Positions 45,018-53,478 of a DNA stretch of 64,000 bases are shown here, one piece after another (positions within the stretch are counted from its first letter, which is position 1; each line of letters begins with the position of its first letter). The position numbers were made by a program, and so were the translations under genes. Below the pieces are notes generated by a model. That model searched no databases. It was not told the origin of the DNA and saw only the letters and a list, made by a program, of their open reading frames with translations. The stretch lies in assembly GCF_011397115.1 (NCBI RefSeq), contig NZ_AP022822.1:2083501-2147500 (forward strand), given 5' to 3'. Source of the stretch: Enterococcus saigonensis (GTDB lineage: Bacteria > Bacillota > Bacilli > Lactobacillales > Enterococcaceae).

Positions 45018-46616
45018 ATGAGAATATACGAATTATTGCGATTAGAAATATTTCAAAACAGTCAATTATTAACGGGAGAAATTGGTTTGGAAAATGAAAT
45101 TGAATCGGTGATGATCTTAGAAGCACTGGATATTGAAAAATGGAGCCGAAAAAATCAGCTAATTCTAACCTCGCTTTATGCCTTTGAAAACATGGAACTA
45201 AAAGAAATTGAAGACTTTTTTCAAAAAATGCGTGGAATTGGTGTTAGTGGTCTGGTGGTCAAAGTGGAACGTCTAATTAGTCGCGTGCCGGAATGGCTTT
45301 TATCTTTTTGTGGTAAATACCAACTCCCTTTAATTAAAGTAAAAAAAGATGTTACGTATGAACAAATTGTTCTAGCAATTTATCAGCCCATTTTGAATCA
45401 TCAATCGCATGTTTTAAAGACTTATTACGAAGTCCGTCAACGTTTTAATCGATTGACGCGAAACTTTTCTTCGTATGAACAAATCATGACGGAGTTTTAC
45501 CACATGATTCAAAAAGATTGTCTTTTACTGCTGCCGGAACAAAAATTAACATTGCGATTTGGAGTGCTTCCACATGAACTGGTGGTCACAAAACGCGTCA
45601 AAATGCCCATTGGTGAATTTAGTAAAAATCACTATGAGCTACTCACCTTGTTTTCCCATAGTGAAAGTAAAGAATATTTTGCGCTTGAAACAAATATTGC
45701 AAATAATTTCAGCAGTGAATGTACACTTTTAGTTCACGAAGGAGAGACTGGGCTAAAAGAAACAGATTTGATGATCATCGAAAACTTAATCGATGTCATT
45801 CAAGAAAAATTACAAATGGACTTTCTGATTAAAAAAGACCGTTATACTCGTTTAAATAATTTAGCAGATGCAATTTTACAAAATACTCCTAGTAATTTAG
45901 ATGAAGTAAAAAGCTTATTAAAAGAAGCGAAATTGAATTACTATCCTTATTATCAAGGGGTGGCCTTTGCCACAAAAGATTTGTCGGCAGAAGAAAAACG
46001 AACCCTAAGAAATAAACTACGTGGTCTACGAACTCACACTTTATTTTTTGAACATCATAATTATTCGCTCGTTTTATACAATTTAAAAGATGAACAACGG
46101 CGTCTAACAAAAGAAGAAATTCGTCGACAACTAGTGGACTCCTTACGTCAAAATTGTCAGTTGGTAATTGCTACAAGTCCCATTAAACCAATGGAGACAA
46201 TCAAAGAGATTTTAATTGACTGCTTAGATACACTACGTTTTAACCAAGAATACCTCATCGCGAATGTTGTAGATATTCAAGATTTAGGTATTTTTCGCTA
46301 TTTTATTTCAGAAGAAAAACTTGCAGAAGTTACGAATCTAATTTCCCCTGAACTCATTAACTTACAACTGCAACAACCCGAGTTATTTCATACTTTATTT
46401 ACTTTTTTCAAAACGAATCGCAACTATAAACAAACCTCAGAAGTATTATTTTTACATGCAAAAACGATTCGTTATCGCATCGATCGCATTCAAGAGTTAC
46501 TGTCTTTAGACTTAAATAATTCTGTACAAACGATGAACATTGAAATTGCTACTTATTTATTGCATTTAAAATTAAGGAGGAAAAAAATTGAAAAAACAAA
46601 TTACCTTAACAAATAA
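45018..46616 (+). CDS. PucR-family transcriptional regulator
   Basis: A 532-residue regulator. The N-terminal purine-catabolism regulator domain (about 5-125) is followed by a middle region and the C-terminal PucR-type helix-turn-helix (HAKTIRYRIDRIQELLS, near 488-504). PucR proteins control purine/allantoin catabolism genes in Bacillus. It is divergent from the FdrA-fusion operon and so is probably its regulator. Good AAAAAGGAG before the ATG. The next gene overlaps its end by 29 bp. Confidence 0.88.
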   Translation: MRIYELLRLEIFQNSQLLTGEIGLENEIESVMILEALDIEKWSRKNQLILTSLYAFENMELKEIEDFFQKMRGIGVSGLVVKVERLISRVPEWLLSFCGKYQLPLIKVKKDVTYEQIVLAIYQPILNHQSHVLKTYYEVRQRFNRLTRNFSSYEQIMTEFYHMIQKDCLLLLPEQKLTLRFGVLPHELVVTKRVKMPIGEFSKNHYELLTLFSHSESKEYFALETNIANNFSSECTLLVHEGETGLKETDLMIIENLIDVIQEKLQMDFLIKKDRYTRLNNLADAILQNTPSNLDEVKSLLKEAKLNYYPYYQGVAFATKDLSAEEKRTLRNKLRGLRTHTLFFEHHNYSLVLYNLKDEQRRLTKEEIRRQLVDSLRQNCQLVIATSPIKPMETIKEILIDCLDTLRFNQEYLIANVVDIQDLGIFRYFISEEKLAEVTNLISPELINLQLQQPELFHTLFTFFKTNRNYKQTSEVLFLHAKTIRYRIDRIQELLSLDLNNSVQTMNIEIATYLLHLKLRRKKIEKTNYLNK

Positions 46617-47394
46617 TAGCGAAGCGATACTTTCTATACCTTTAACAAAAATGGCTCCCCGTTATATTCTTTATTTTCACGGTGGCGGTCTTATTTACGG
46701 CAGTAAAACTGATTTGCCAGAAAATTTGACACGTATCTTTTTGGAACGTGGGTACACCACTATCAGTATTGACTACCTTTTGGCACCTAATAGTTCATTA
46801 TCGGAAATTTTCACGCAATTAAAACAAACGTGGCAAGAATTAGAAGAAACGATTATTCAAGGTGCACCTTTTAGTTTTTGTGGCCGTTCTGCAGGAAGCT
46901 ACTTAATGTTACTTTTGACTAACTTTTTGCAAAAAGAAAAGCGTTCATTACCACAACAGTTAATAAATTTTTATGGCTACTATGATTTAGCCTTCTTGGA
47001 TTCTTCTTATAAATTAGGCAGTGAAAAAATTACTGCCGATATGCTTCAAGAAATTGATCAAACGACGCCGATTTTTGATGATCCTTTTATGAATCGTTAT
47101 TTACTTTATTTATATGGCGTCTCTCATAATCTGTTAAGGCAGTATTATGGGATTACTAAATTTAATCAAAATTTATTTGCACTGACACAAGAAGATTTAG
47201 CTGCATTACCTCCAATTTTCAGTACCGCCAGCACTAGCGACAATGAAGTACCTTTTAGTTACAGTAAAACCCTCGGTAAAAAAAGATTTGACAGCAAATT
47301 TGTTCCCGTTTACTACCTACCACACGATTTTTTAAAAGAAAAAAACGAGGCTGTAACAGATGTTTTACACCAATTAAAAGATTGGCTTAAGTAA
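46588..47394 (+). CDS. Alpha/beta hydrolase (esterase-like)
   Basis: A 268-residue alpha/beta hydrolase. HGGG oxyanion motif at 31-34 and nucleophile elbow GRSAG with S101; a candidate His lies in YYLPHDF near 248. The start is a TTG at 46588 inside the end of pucR, with AAGGAGG eight bases before it, so it is translated from the pucR message. It resembles the hormone-sensitive-lipase group. Co-transcription with a PucR regulator suggests a role in nitrogen-compound use, but the substrate is unknown. Confidence 0.82.
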   Translation: MKKQITLTNNSEAILSIPLTKMAPRYILYFHGGGLIYGSKTDLPENLTRIFLERGYTTISIDYLLAPNSSLSEIFTQLKQTWQELEETIIQGAPFSFCGRSAGSYLMLLLTNFLQKEKRSLPQQLINFYGYYDLAFLDSSYKLGSEKITADMLQEIDQTTPIFDDPFMNRYLLYLYGVSHNLLRQYYGITKFNQNLFALTQEDLAALPPIFSTASTSDNEVPFSYSKTLGKKRFDSKFVPVYYLPHDFLKEKNEAVTDVLHQLKDWLK

Positions 47395-47495
47395 GGTTCA
47401 GAAGGCTCTGAATGTAGTAATCTTCGTATCTTTGGTATACTGAACTTAGCACTTATTGCAACAGTTACTGTTGACACTTTTGTCGGAGGTCTATT

Positions 47496-48155
47496 ATGAA
47501 TACAAAAAAAATCCAACTGGGATTACTAACTTTTGGTCTTTTTGTCTTAGCGTTTAATTTTTTTGAACTGGTGACAAAAGCCCGTACAGATTCCCCTGTA
47601 GTCTTTGTGGAATGTATTGCTGGTATTGTTTTAATTTATTTACCACAATTATGTCGCAAATTTTTACGCATTGAAATTCCAGATATGATTATTATCTTCT
47701 ATTGGTTCTTTTTATTAATTTCAGTTTTTCTTGGAACCTGCTTGCACCTAATTGCTTATATCAGTTGGTGGGACAAACTACTCCATAGCATTAGCCCAAT
47801 GGTTCTAACAGCATTAGGCTATGGAATTGCTGCCATTGCACTAAACAAGGCCCAAAGTAAGGATGTTTCCCCATGGTTATTTTTACTTTTTGGTTTTGCT
47901 TTTGCTGGTGTTTCGGGTGTTTTCTGGGAATTTTGGGAATTTCTTTGCGACACAATAGGCGATATGAATTTGCAACGTTATCAAGCCGGCGGAGTCGATT
48001 TAGTTGGACGCGCTGCTTTAATGGACACGATGGGAGATTTATTAACCAATACAATTGGGGCTATCATTATGGGCGTTTTTGCTTTTAGTCAGTGTAAAGG
48101 TGACGCTAGCTACTTTGATAATTACCGCATCACAGTGGTTCCCAAAAACAAATAA
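47496..48155 (+). CDS. Multi-spanning membrane protein, YjdF/DUF2238-like
   Basis: 219 residues with about six predicted helices. The features WWDKLLHSISPMVLTALGY near 90-108 and GVFWEFWEFLCD near 140-151 are typical of the YjdF/DUF2238 membrane group. Start with GTCGGAGG upstream. Function unknown. The gene stands alone and ends at a strong branched hairpin. Confidence 0.75.
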   Translation: MNTKKIQLGLLTFGLFVLAFNFFELVTKARTDSPVVFVECIAGIVLIYLPQLCRKFLRIEIPDMIIIFYWFFLLISVFLGTCLHLIAYISWWDKLLHSISPMVLTALGYGIAAIALNKAQSKDVSPWLFLLFGFAFAGVSGVFWEFWEFLCDTIGDMNLQRYQAGGVDLVGRAALMDTMGDLLTNTIGAIIMGVFAFSQCKGDASYFDNYRITVVPKNK

Positions 48156-48170
48156 ATTTTATCTGGAACA

Positions 48171-48236
48171 AAAAAATACTCAAAAGGATGAATACCACGT
48201 TAACACCGTGGAAATCAAACTTTTGAGTATTTTTTT
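48171..48236. terminator. Branched terminator hairpin
   Basis: Outer arms AAAAAATACTCAAAAG and CTTTTGAGTATTTTTTT pair perfectly, and an inner stem CCACG / CGTGG sits within the loop. Long T run after it. It ends the membrane-protein gene and may also stop the minus-strand small ORF. Confidence 0.85.
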
Positions 48237-48367
48237 AGAGATGATTATGCTCACGTAACCAAAATATAATGCATGCAGAAGGTGGCCTTTTCTTTGTCTA
48301 TAAGACGTAAAAATCAACATTTTTAAAGAGAAAATTTCAACATAGTTTTTAAATTCGTAAAATCTTT

Positions 48368-48547
48368 TTAGACAGTTATTTTTTCTTGCATTGTCGCAAT
48401 TTTTGCTAATGCTACAAGCCCGCAATCTAAAACTTCGACTGTTGCCGTACGTTCTAAAATACTAATCACTTTCACTGTCTTTGTTTCCTCATAACCAATC
48501 ACATCTGCTTCATAAATCGCATTGATACATACTTCTTCTTTTTTCAT
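48368..48547 (-). CDS. Hypothetical 59-residue protein
   Basis: A clean ORF of 59 codons starting ATG with GAGGTG five bases upstream. The product begins MKKEEVCINAIYEADVIG and is soluble, with two cysteines and alternating hydrophobic residues (KTVKVISILE, TATVEVLDCGLVALA) suggesting a small beta-rich fold. No family recognised. It lies alone between the membrane protein and the Cof phosphatase. Good coding signals support it being real. Confidence 0.65.
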   Translation of the reverse strand: MKKEEVCINAIYEADVIGYEETKTVKVISILERTATVEVLDCGLVALAKIATMQEKITV

Positions 48548-48770
48548 GGAAACACCTCAAACTCTCTTTTGAAAGGTTATACCATGTAAAATAACACTTG
48601 TAAACAAACTTCACTGATTGTTCAAACAATTTTTACATTCCGGTAACAATCCAGCAATTAATTATTTATTTTAAGTAAGCGTACCCACCAGTTACATTCC
48701 TCTTTTATTCTTCCAATTTCAAAGAAAACTCTCTTCCTTATACTTTGACAATGTCGCTTTTTATTGCAAA

Positions 48771-49565
48771 TCATAAAAGCTCCGCAAGTACATCCGCTAC
48801 ACCATCTTCATCATTTGTTTTTGTAATCTTATCTGCCGCCTTTTTTACTTCATGAGGAGCATTGCCCATTGCAATGCCAATTCCGGCTACTTGTAGCATG
48901 GAACTATCATTGTAGTTATCACCAAAAGCCATAATTTCAGTAGTAGTTATCTGATAATAATTGGAAATAGCACTTAACGCCACAGCTTTTGAAACCGTCT
49001 GATGTGTCACTTCTAAGTAATTTTCTTTAGATAAATAAAGTGCACTAGTACTCATTTGTGGCTCTAAAAATTTTTTCACAGCAACAATTTCCGCTTCATC
49101 ACCAATTAAAAGTAATTTATGAACCGGCAGCTTTACTGGTAATTGTACTAAATCGACAATTTGCGGCGTTATTTTCGTAATTTCACTTTCTAGTTTTACG
49201 TAATCATCCATTTTATCTACATACCATTTATTTTCACTATAAAGATTAATCGCAATTGTAGGAAAGTGGCGGTTTATCTGTGTGAGTATCGTCCTAACAT
49301 CTCTTTTTGCAAGCGGCTGACTAAAAATAACCGCATGATCCTGTAACACCAGAGCCCCGTTAAATGCAACTAGCGGTGCATCGCTAATTTCTAATTCTTC
49401 ACCAATTTGTTTCATTCCTTCTGGTGAACGTGCAGATGCCAAAACAAAAGGGATATCTCTTTTTGTCAACTTTTTGACAACTGCTTTCAATCTGTCGCTA
49501 ATTTGATGATGAGAATTTAAAATTGTTCCATCCACATCGCTCATCACTACTTTGACCGCTACCAT
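48771..49565 (-). CDS. Cof-type HAD phosphatase
   Basis: HAD subgroup IIB (Cof) hydrolase, 264 residues. Motif I SDVDGTIL near the N terminus (nucleophile D9), motif II ASAR near 43, motif III Lys near 195, motif IV GDNYNDSSML near 212-221. Such enzymes dephosphorylate sugar phosphates, flavin or PLP; the substrate is not predictable. Start with GGAGAGG upstream. Transcribed alone. Confidence 0.9.
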   Translation of the reverse strand: MVAVKVVMSDVDGTILNSHHQISDRLKAVVKKLTKRDIPFVLASARSPEGMKQIGEELEISDAPLVAFNGALVLQDHAVIFSQPLAKRDVRTILTQINRHFPTIAINLYSENKWYVDKMDDYVKLESEITKITPQIVDLVQLPVKLPVHKLLLIGDEAEIVAVKKFLEPQMSTSALYLSKENYLEVTHQTVSKAVALSAISNYYQITTTEIMAFGDNYNDSSMLQVAGIGIAMGNAPHEVKKAADKITKTNDEDGVADVLAELL

Positions 49566-49804
49566 TTTACTGTCCTCTCCTTTAAGATAACTTTTTATTT
49601 TATTATAACGAACTCATACTAAAAATTCTGCCTAAGTTTATACTTCTAAAAATTTGGTTTACTAAAATCTTTCAACACTCCTTATGCGTTTGAAGATTTT
49701 CACTTTATTGATAGCTTTTTTCATTTAAGCTCCTTAATTAGAGTTTCTTTTGTATCTCATTTAAAATAAGGAATGGAATATGATAAATATAAAAGGAGAA
49801 TCTT

Positions 49805-50458
49805 ATGTCACTATTACGTCTAGCTGATGTGCAATATCTGGCAACGGGACAAAAAATTATCGACCACGTTAGCTTTTCATTATCAAAAGGAGAGTTTTTA
49901 ACCTTAACTGGACCTTCAGGGGGTGGCAAAAGTACGCTACTTAAATTAATTGCTACTTTACTCACACCTACAGCAGGGGAAATTTATTTTAAAGACAAAA
50001 AACAGACCGATTATGAAATAACCACCTACCGTCAGCAAGTTTCTTATTGCTTCCAACAACCTAGTCTTTTTGGTGAAACAGTTTATGATAATCTAATCTT
50101 TCCTTACACCCTACGTAATCAAAATTTTGATAAGCAGCGAGCAGAAAGTTTATTACAACTTGTAGACTTACCTCGCGACTATCTTTTAAAAAAAATCGTC
50201 GCTCTTTCCGGTGGAGAAAAACAGCGTATCGCTTTAATTCGCAATCTTATGTTTTTACCAGATATATTACTGTTGGATGAAGTAACAGCAGGCTTAGATG
50301 AAAAAAGTAAAAATATTGTTCATGATTTGATTACCACTATCCAAAAAGAAAATGTCGCAATTATTCAAGTCACTCATGATGCAGAGGAAATCAAAAAAGC
50401 TACTAGAACAATGTGGCTAGAGAAGGGGACACTTATTAATGAACCAATTAGCCGTTAA
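49805..50458 (+). CDS. fetA: ABC transporter ATPase, FetA/YbbL-like
   Basis: ATPase subunit of 217 residues. Walker A GPSGGGKST at 36-44, signature LSGGEKQR near 138, Walker B ILLLDEVTAGLD near 156-167. Together with the next gene it matches the E. coli FetAB (YbbLM) pair, associated with iron export and oxidative stress resistance. The next gene overlaps its end by 20 bp. Confidence 0.85.
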   Translation: MSLLRLADVQYLATGQKIIDHVSFSLSKGEFLTLTGPSGGGKSTLLKLIATLLTPTAGEIYFKDKKQTDYEITTYRQQVSYCFQQPSLFGETVYDNLIFPYTLRNQNFDKQRAESLLQLVDLPRDYLLKKIVALSGGEKQRIALIRNLMFLPDILLLDEVTAGLDEKSKNIVHDLITTIQKENVAIIQVTHDAEEIKKATRTMWLEKGTLINEPISR

Positions 50459-51197
50459 TAATCAATCTTTAGTTTTAGCATTTATTTTGGTTTTAGTTGC
50501 TGTGGCAATTAGTTATAAGGAAAAACTGGGCTTAAATCGAGATATTTTTTATAGTATTTTACGAGCCGTTATTCAACTCTTTATCGTTGGTTACCTGCTA
50601 AAATATTTGTTTCAAGTTAATAATTTCTGGTTAACAAGTTGTATGAGTTTTTTTATTGTTTTAAACGCGGCTTGGAATGCCCATAAACGCAATCCAAGTC
50701 CCCACAAGCATTATCTAGACTCATTCATCGCCATTTTTATCAGCACCTATCTGACCATGGGCGTCTTAATGGCAGCCGGTGCAATTAAATTCATTCCTTC
50801 GCAAATTATTCCAATTAGCGGTATGATAGCAAGTAACGCTATGATTGCTATTGGTTTATGCTATCGCAATTTATTTGCCAAGTTTCACGATCAAAGACAG
50901 CAAGTTTTAGAAAAATTAGCACTTGGTTCATCTGTAAAGTTAGCTGCTTTACCTATTTTACAAGAAAGTATCAAAACTGCGATGCAACCAACTATCGATT
51001 CTGCCAAAACTGTGGGTTTAGTTAGTTTACCAGGAATGATGTCTGGCTTGATATTTGCTGGCGTAGATCCTGTCCATGCCATCAAATATCAAATTATGGT
51101 AACTTTTATGTTACTTTCCACCACTAGTTTAGGTGCAATTATTGCAAGCTACAAAGCATATAAAAATTTCTTCAATCATGATTTGCAACTTCGCTAA
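50439..51197 (+). CDS. fetB: ABC transporter permease, FetB/YbbM-like
   Basis: Membrane subunit of 252 residues, UPF0014/YbbM family, with about six to seven helices. The conserved cytosolic segment SVKLAALPILQESIKTAMQP (near 160-179) and the following VSLPGMMSGLIFAGVDPV are typical of FetB. ATG at 50439 with GAAGGGGA upstream within the ATPase gene. It probably forms the iron exporter with the ATPase. Confidence 0.87.
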   Translation: MNQLAVNNQSLVLAFILVLVAVAISYKEKLGLNRDIFYSILRAVIQLFIVGYLLKYLFQVNNFWLTSCMSFFIVLNAAWNAHKRNPSPHKHYLDSFIAIFISTYLTMGVLMAAGAIKFIPSQIIPISGMIASNAMIAIGLCYRNLFAKFHDQRQQVLEKLALGSSVKLAALPILQESIKTAMQPTIDSAKTVGLVSLPGMMSGLIFAGVDPVHAIKYQIMVTFMLLSTTSLGAIIASYKAYKNFFNHDLQLR

Positions 51198-51230
51198 AAC
51201 TTTGAGAAAAAAAGACAAGGAGGAAACGAA

Positions 51231-52013
51231 ATGAAAATTGCATTTTTTGGTGCTGGTCAAATTGGTAGTGCCCTAATCAAAGGCATGCTTCACAGCAACC
51301 GTATATCTGCTTCAGAAATTTATGTTAAAGGTGGCCATAGTCAGACAGCCGCAAATTTACAAAAAGAATTGGGTTTCCAGCTTTTAACTAATTTAAACGA
51401 TTTATTTGAAATGGATTTACTCGTTATTGCAACCAATAATAATAATGTTCTACCTATTTTAAAATCGTTGCCTAAAACAGTCTTAGACAAAAAAATACCA
51501 ATTGTTTCAGTCGCCGGAGGAATAAATTTGATAGAAATGACCTCAGTTGTTGGTGCTGACTATCCTGTTGCCCACTGTATTCCAAACACACCCGTGCAAG
51601 TAGGGGCTGGCGTTTTAGGCGTTAGTTTTACGAAAAATATTCAGCCAGAAGAAAAAGAATTTATTTTGAAAAGTTTGTCCCCACTCGGTGCTGTATACGA
51701 AGTAGCAGAAGATGATTTGGGAATTGTTGGCTCTATTGCCGGGTGTACACCAGCTTTTGTTGCGATGTTAATTGAAAGTTTAGGAGACGCAGGTGTTCTT
51801 CACGGCTTAAAGCGTGACTTAGCGTATGAATTAGTGGAGCAAATGCTGCAAGGAACTGCTACATTAGCTTTGGAAAACAAGTTACATCCGGCAGTTCTAA
51901 AAGACGGTGTGACCTCACCAGGTGGGTCAACAATTCGTGGGGTTGCAGCCTTAGAAGCAAATAATTTTCGCCATGCTTTAATTGCTGCTATCGACGCCAC
52001 AATGTCAGAGTAG
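51231..52013 (+). CDS. proC: Pyrroline-5-carboxylate reductase
   Basis: Last enzyme of proline synthesis, reducing pyrroline-5-carboxylate with NAD(P)H. It has 260 residues. The Rossmann motif GAGQIGSAL is at 7-15 and the C-terminal signature LKDGVTSPGGSTIRGV near 223-238. AAGGAGG precedes the ATG. It is close after fetAB (33 bp) and could be read with them. No proA or proB is in the window. Confidence 0.95.
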   Translation: MKIAFFGAGQIGSALIKGMLHSNRISASEIYVKGGHSQTAANLQKELGFQLLTNLNDLFEMDLLVIATNNNNVLPILKSLPKTVLDKKIPIVSVAGGINLIEMTSVVGADYPVAHCIPNTPVQVGAGVLGVSFTKNIQPEEKEFILKSLSPLGAVYEVAEDDLGIVGSIAGCTPAFVAMLIESLGDAGVLHGLKRDLAYELVEQMLQGTATLALENKLHPAVLKDGVTSPGGSTIRGVAALEANNFRHALIAAIDATMSE

Positions 52014-52055
52014 TGTCAGAAATTGATAAAAATTTGCTCATCTGAGTAACACCAA

Positions 52056-52083
52056 TTGACTTTTAACCTACATGTGCTAAAAT
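52056..52083 (+). promoter_or_regulatory. Promoter of the SMR-exporter leader
   Basis: TTGACT (52056-52061), 16-base spacer, TAAAAT (52078-52083). Transcription would begin near 52090, just before the structured leader. Confidence 0.7.
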
Positions 52084-52107
52084 CACAATCAAGCAAATTA
52101 ATTATTC

Positions 52108-52178
52108 GCTGCTACCGGGCAGCTTAAAGAGGAACCCATTCCATTAGGTCTTTGTAGGAATGGGCCCCTCTTTTTTTA
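52108..52178 (+). ncRNA. Probable guanidine-type riboswitch leader with terminator (guanidine-IV-like)
   Basis: First hairpin GCTGC-TACCGG-GCAGC (52108-52123), then a longer hairpin with arms AGAGGAACCCATTCC and GGAATGGGCCCCTCT followed by seven T, an intrinsic terminator. The loop ACC can pair with GGT in the second loop. It has its own promoter and precedes a Gdx-like SMR exporter by about 90 bp. The order and the TACCGG loop recall the guanidine-IV (mepA) riboswitch as I remember it; the consensus was not checked. Confidence 0.55.
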
Positions 52179-52270
52179 TTTGTCTAGCTGATGAAACAAT
52201 TTTATTTTAAAGAGATTTTCTTTACACAGCTTTGCATGATTTGCTAAAAATATTTAGGAGGTAGCATCAC

Positions 52271-52591
52271 ATGGCTTGGATTTATTTAGGATTGGCAGGT
52301 ATTTTAGAAGTTTTTTGGTCGACGATGATGAAGGCAAGTGCAGGATTTGCCAAGTTAGATTATTCCATTTATACAATTATCGGCATGATTACCAGTTTCT
52401 TATTTTTATCAAAAGCGATCAAAGTGTTACCAATGAGTTTGTCCTATCCTGTTTGGACTGGAATTGGTGCAGTGGGCTCAATAATCGTTGGTGTTGTTTT
52501 CTTTCACGATAAATTAGCACCACTTACATGGGTGTTTGTAGCCCTATTATTAGTAGGCATCGTAGGTATTAAAGTAACGAGTGGACACTAA
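52271..52591 (+). CDS. SMR-family exporter, Gdx/SugE-like
   Basis: Four-helix small multidrug resistance protein of 106 residues, inner membrane, acting as a dimer. The start MAWIYLGLAGILEVFWS carries the essential Glu (E13). The sequence KVLPMSLSYPVWTGIGAVGS is of the SugE/Gdx (guanidinium exporter) type rather than EmrE. AGGAGGT precedes the ATG. Its transcript passes through the riboswitch-like leader, which fits guanidine-induced export. It is monocistronic. Confidence 0.88.
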   Translation: MAWIYLGLAGILEVFWSTMMKASAGFAKLDYSIYTIIGMITSFLFLSKAIKVLPMSLSYPVWTGIGAVGSIIVGVVFFHDKLAPLTWVFVALLLVGIVGIKVTSGH

Positions 52592-52633
52592 ACTAAAAGA
52601 AGAAAATGGCCAATCAATTTCTCTTCGCTCTTT

Positions 52634-52661
52634 AAAAAGGAATCATTTCTGGATTCTTTTT
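52634..52661 (+). terminator. Terminator after the SMR gene
   Basis: Arms AAAAAGGAATC and GATTCTTTTT with one bulged base. Modest strength. Confidence 0.5.
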
Positions 52662-52727
52662 GGTACTTCTTTGATTTTTACGTTGTAAAATCAAAAACTT
52701 ATTGTCTAAACATACTGCATCAATGAA

Positions 52728-52785
52728 AATAAGCCTTTGGTATGTTGGTAAATTTCCAGTATCTACCACACGCCAAAGGCCTATT
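52728..52785. terminator. Hairpin between SMR and PNPOx-fold genes
   Basis: Arms AATAAGCCTTTGG and CCAAAGGCCTATT (one wobble), with an inner TGGTA / TACCA stem. T tracts on either side are short. Confidence 0.55.
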
Positions 52786-52806
52786 TGTTTATCGTCTTAT
52801 TACTTA

Positions 52807-53181
52807 CTAAATCTTTTGTTCTACGTTTTTGACAGTAATTTCTAATACGCGTGTCAAAAAAGGCAAATCTGATTTTACTTGCTCATAAATGGAACCCTCT
52901 GAAATAAATTTTGCCCGACCAACAATATGAAATCCAGCTCCTGGTCCCACTGTTCCTATTACTTCTTTACTACCTATAGTCATAAGAATCTGATCATTTT
53001 TAGCAATATCCATTTCAGTTGAATGCATACCTGCTGCAGGAATGTACAATTTGTCATGAATGACATGAATATAACTATTCCATGTATTGACAGCATGATA
53101 ACCTGGTGCCTCTTGACTAGATGAGATGATCGTAACCACACCTTCATGACTTAAAACTTCCAGTAATTTTTCATTTAACAT
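52807..53181 (-). CDS. Pyridoxamine 5'-phosphate oxidase-fold (flavin-binding) protein
   Basis: A 124-residue split-barrel protein of the PNPOx-like superfamily, which commonly binds FMN or F420. Visible signature strands are GVVTIISSS, ILMTIGSKE and GFHIVGRAKF. It is too short to be a full PdxH enzyme. Function unknown; members include general-stress and flavin-reductase-related proteins. Start with GGAAGT upstream. Monocistronic. Confidence 0.8.
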   Translation of the reverse strand: MLNEKLLEVLSHEGVVTIISSSQEAPGYHAVNTWNSYIHVIHDKLYIPAAGMHSTEMDIAKNDQILMTIGSKEVIGTVGPGAGFHIVGRAKFISEGSIYEQVKSDLPFLTRVLEITVKNVEQKI

Positions 53182-53289
53182 ATTTAGGACTTCCTTTCAT
53201 TTCAGCTACTTTTAAAAGTAATTACCAATAAAAAAGAGTAAATTCCCCAAAAATCAGTAAGTAACTTTTCTGCATTTAATCACACAAAT

Positions 53290-53326
53290 AAAAAAGACAC
53301 TTCCAAATTAAAGAAAGTATCTTTTA
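53290..53326 (-). terminator. Terminator after tRNA-Gln
   Basis: Minus-strand arms AAAAGATACTT and AAGTGTCTTTT with one wobble, followed by a T run. It lies directly downstream of the tRNA. Confidence 0.7.
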
Positions 53327-53337
53327 TCAACTAAAAA

Positions 53338-53410
53338 TTGGGATAGCAGGGTTCGAACCTACAATTGCTTGATTCAGAGTCAAGTGCCTTACCAGTTTGG
53401 CTATATCCCA
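53338..53410 (-). tRNA. tRNA-Gln (anticodon CUG)
   Basis: A full cloverleaf on the minus strand of 73 nt. Acceptor TGGGATA / TATCCCA, D arm with GGTAAGGC, anticodon stem CTTGA / TCAAG around the loop CTCTGAA (anticodon CUG, decoding CAG), and T arm with TTCGAAC. The 3' CCA is not encoded. It is solitary, followed by its own terminator. Confidence 0.93.
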
Positions 53411-53478
53411 ATTATGCAACATAAAAAGGATAACGCCAAATTTTTTTCTTTTCAAATATTTTGTCTTACAGCAGCACA

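Noticed and set aside
52108..52123. Mini-ykkC (guanidine-II) hairpin
   Set aside because: The loop is TACCGG, not the ACGR tetraloop, and there is only one such hairpin before the terminator.
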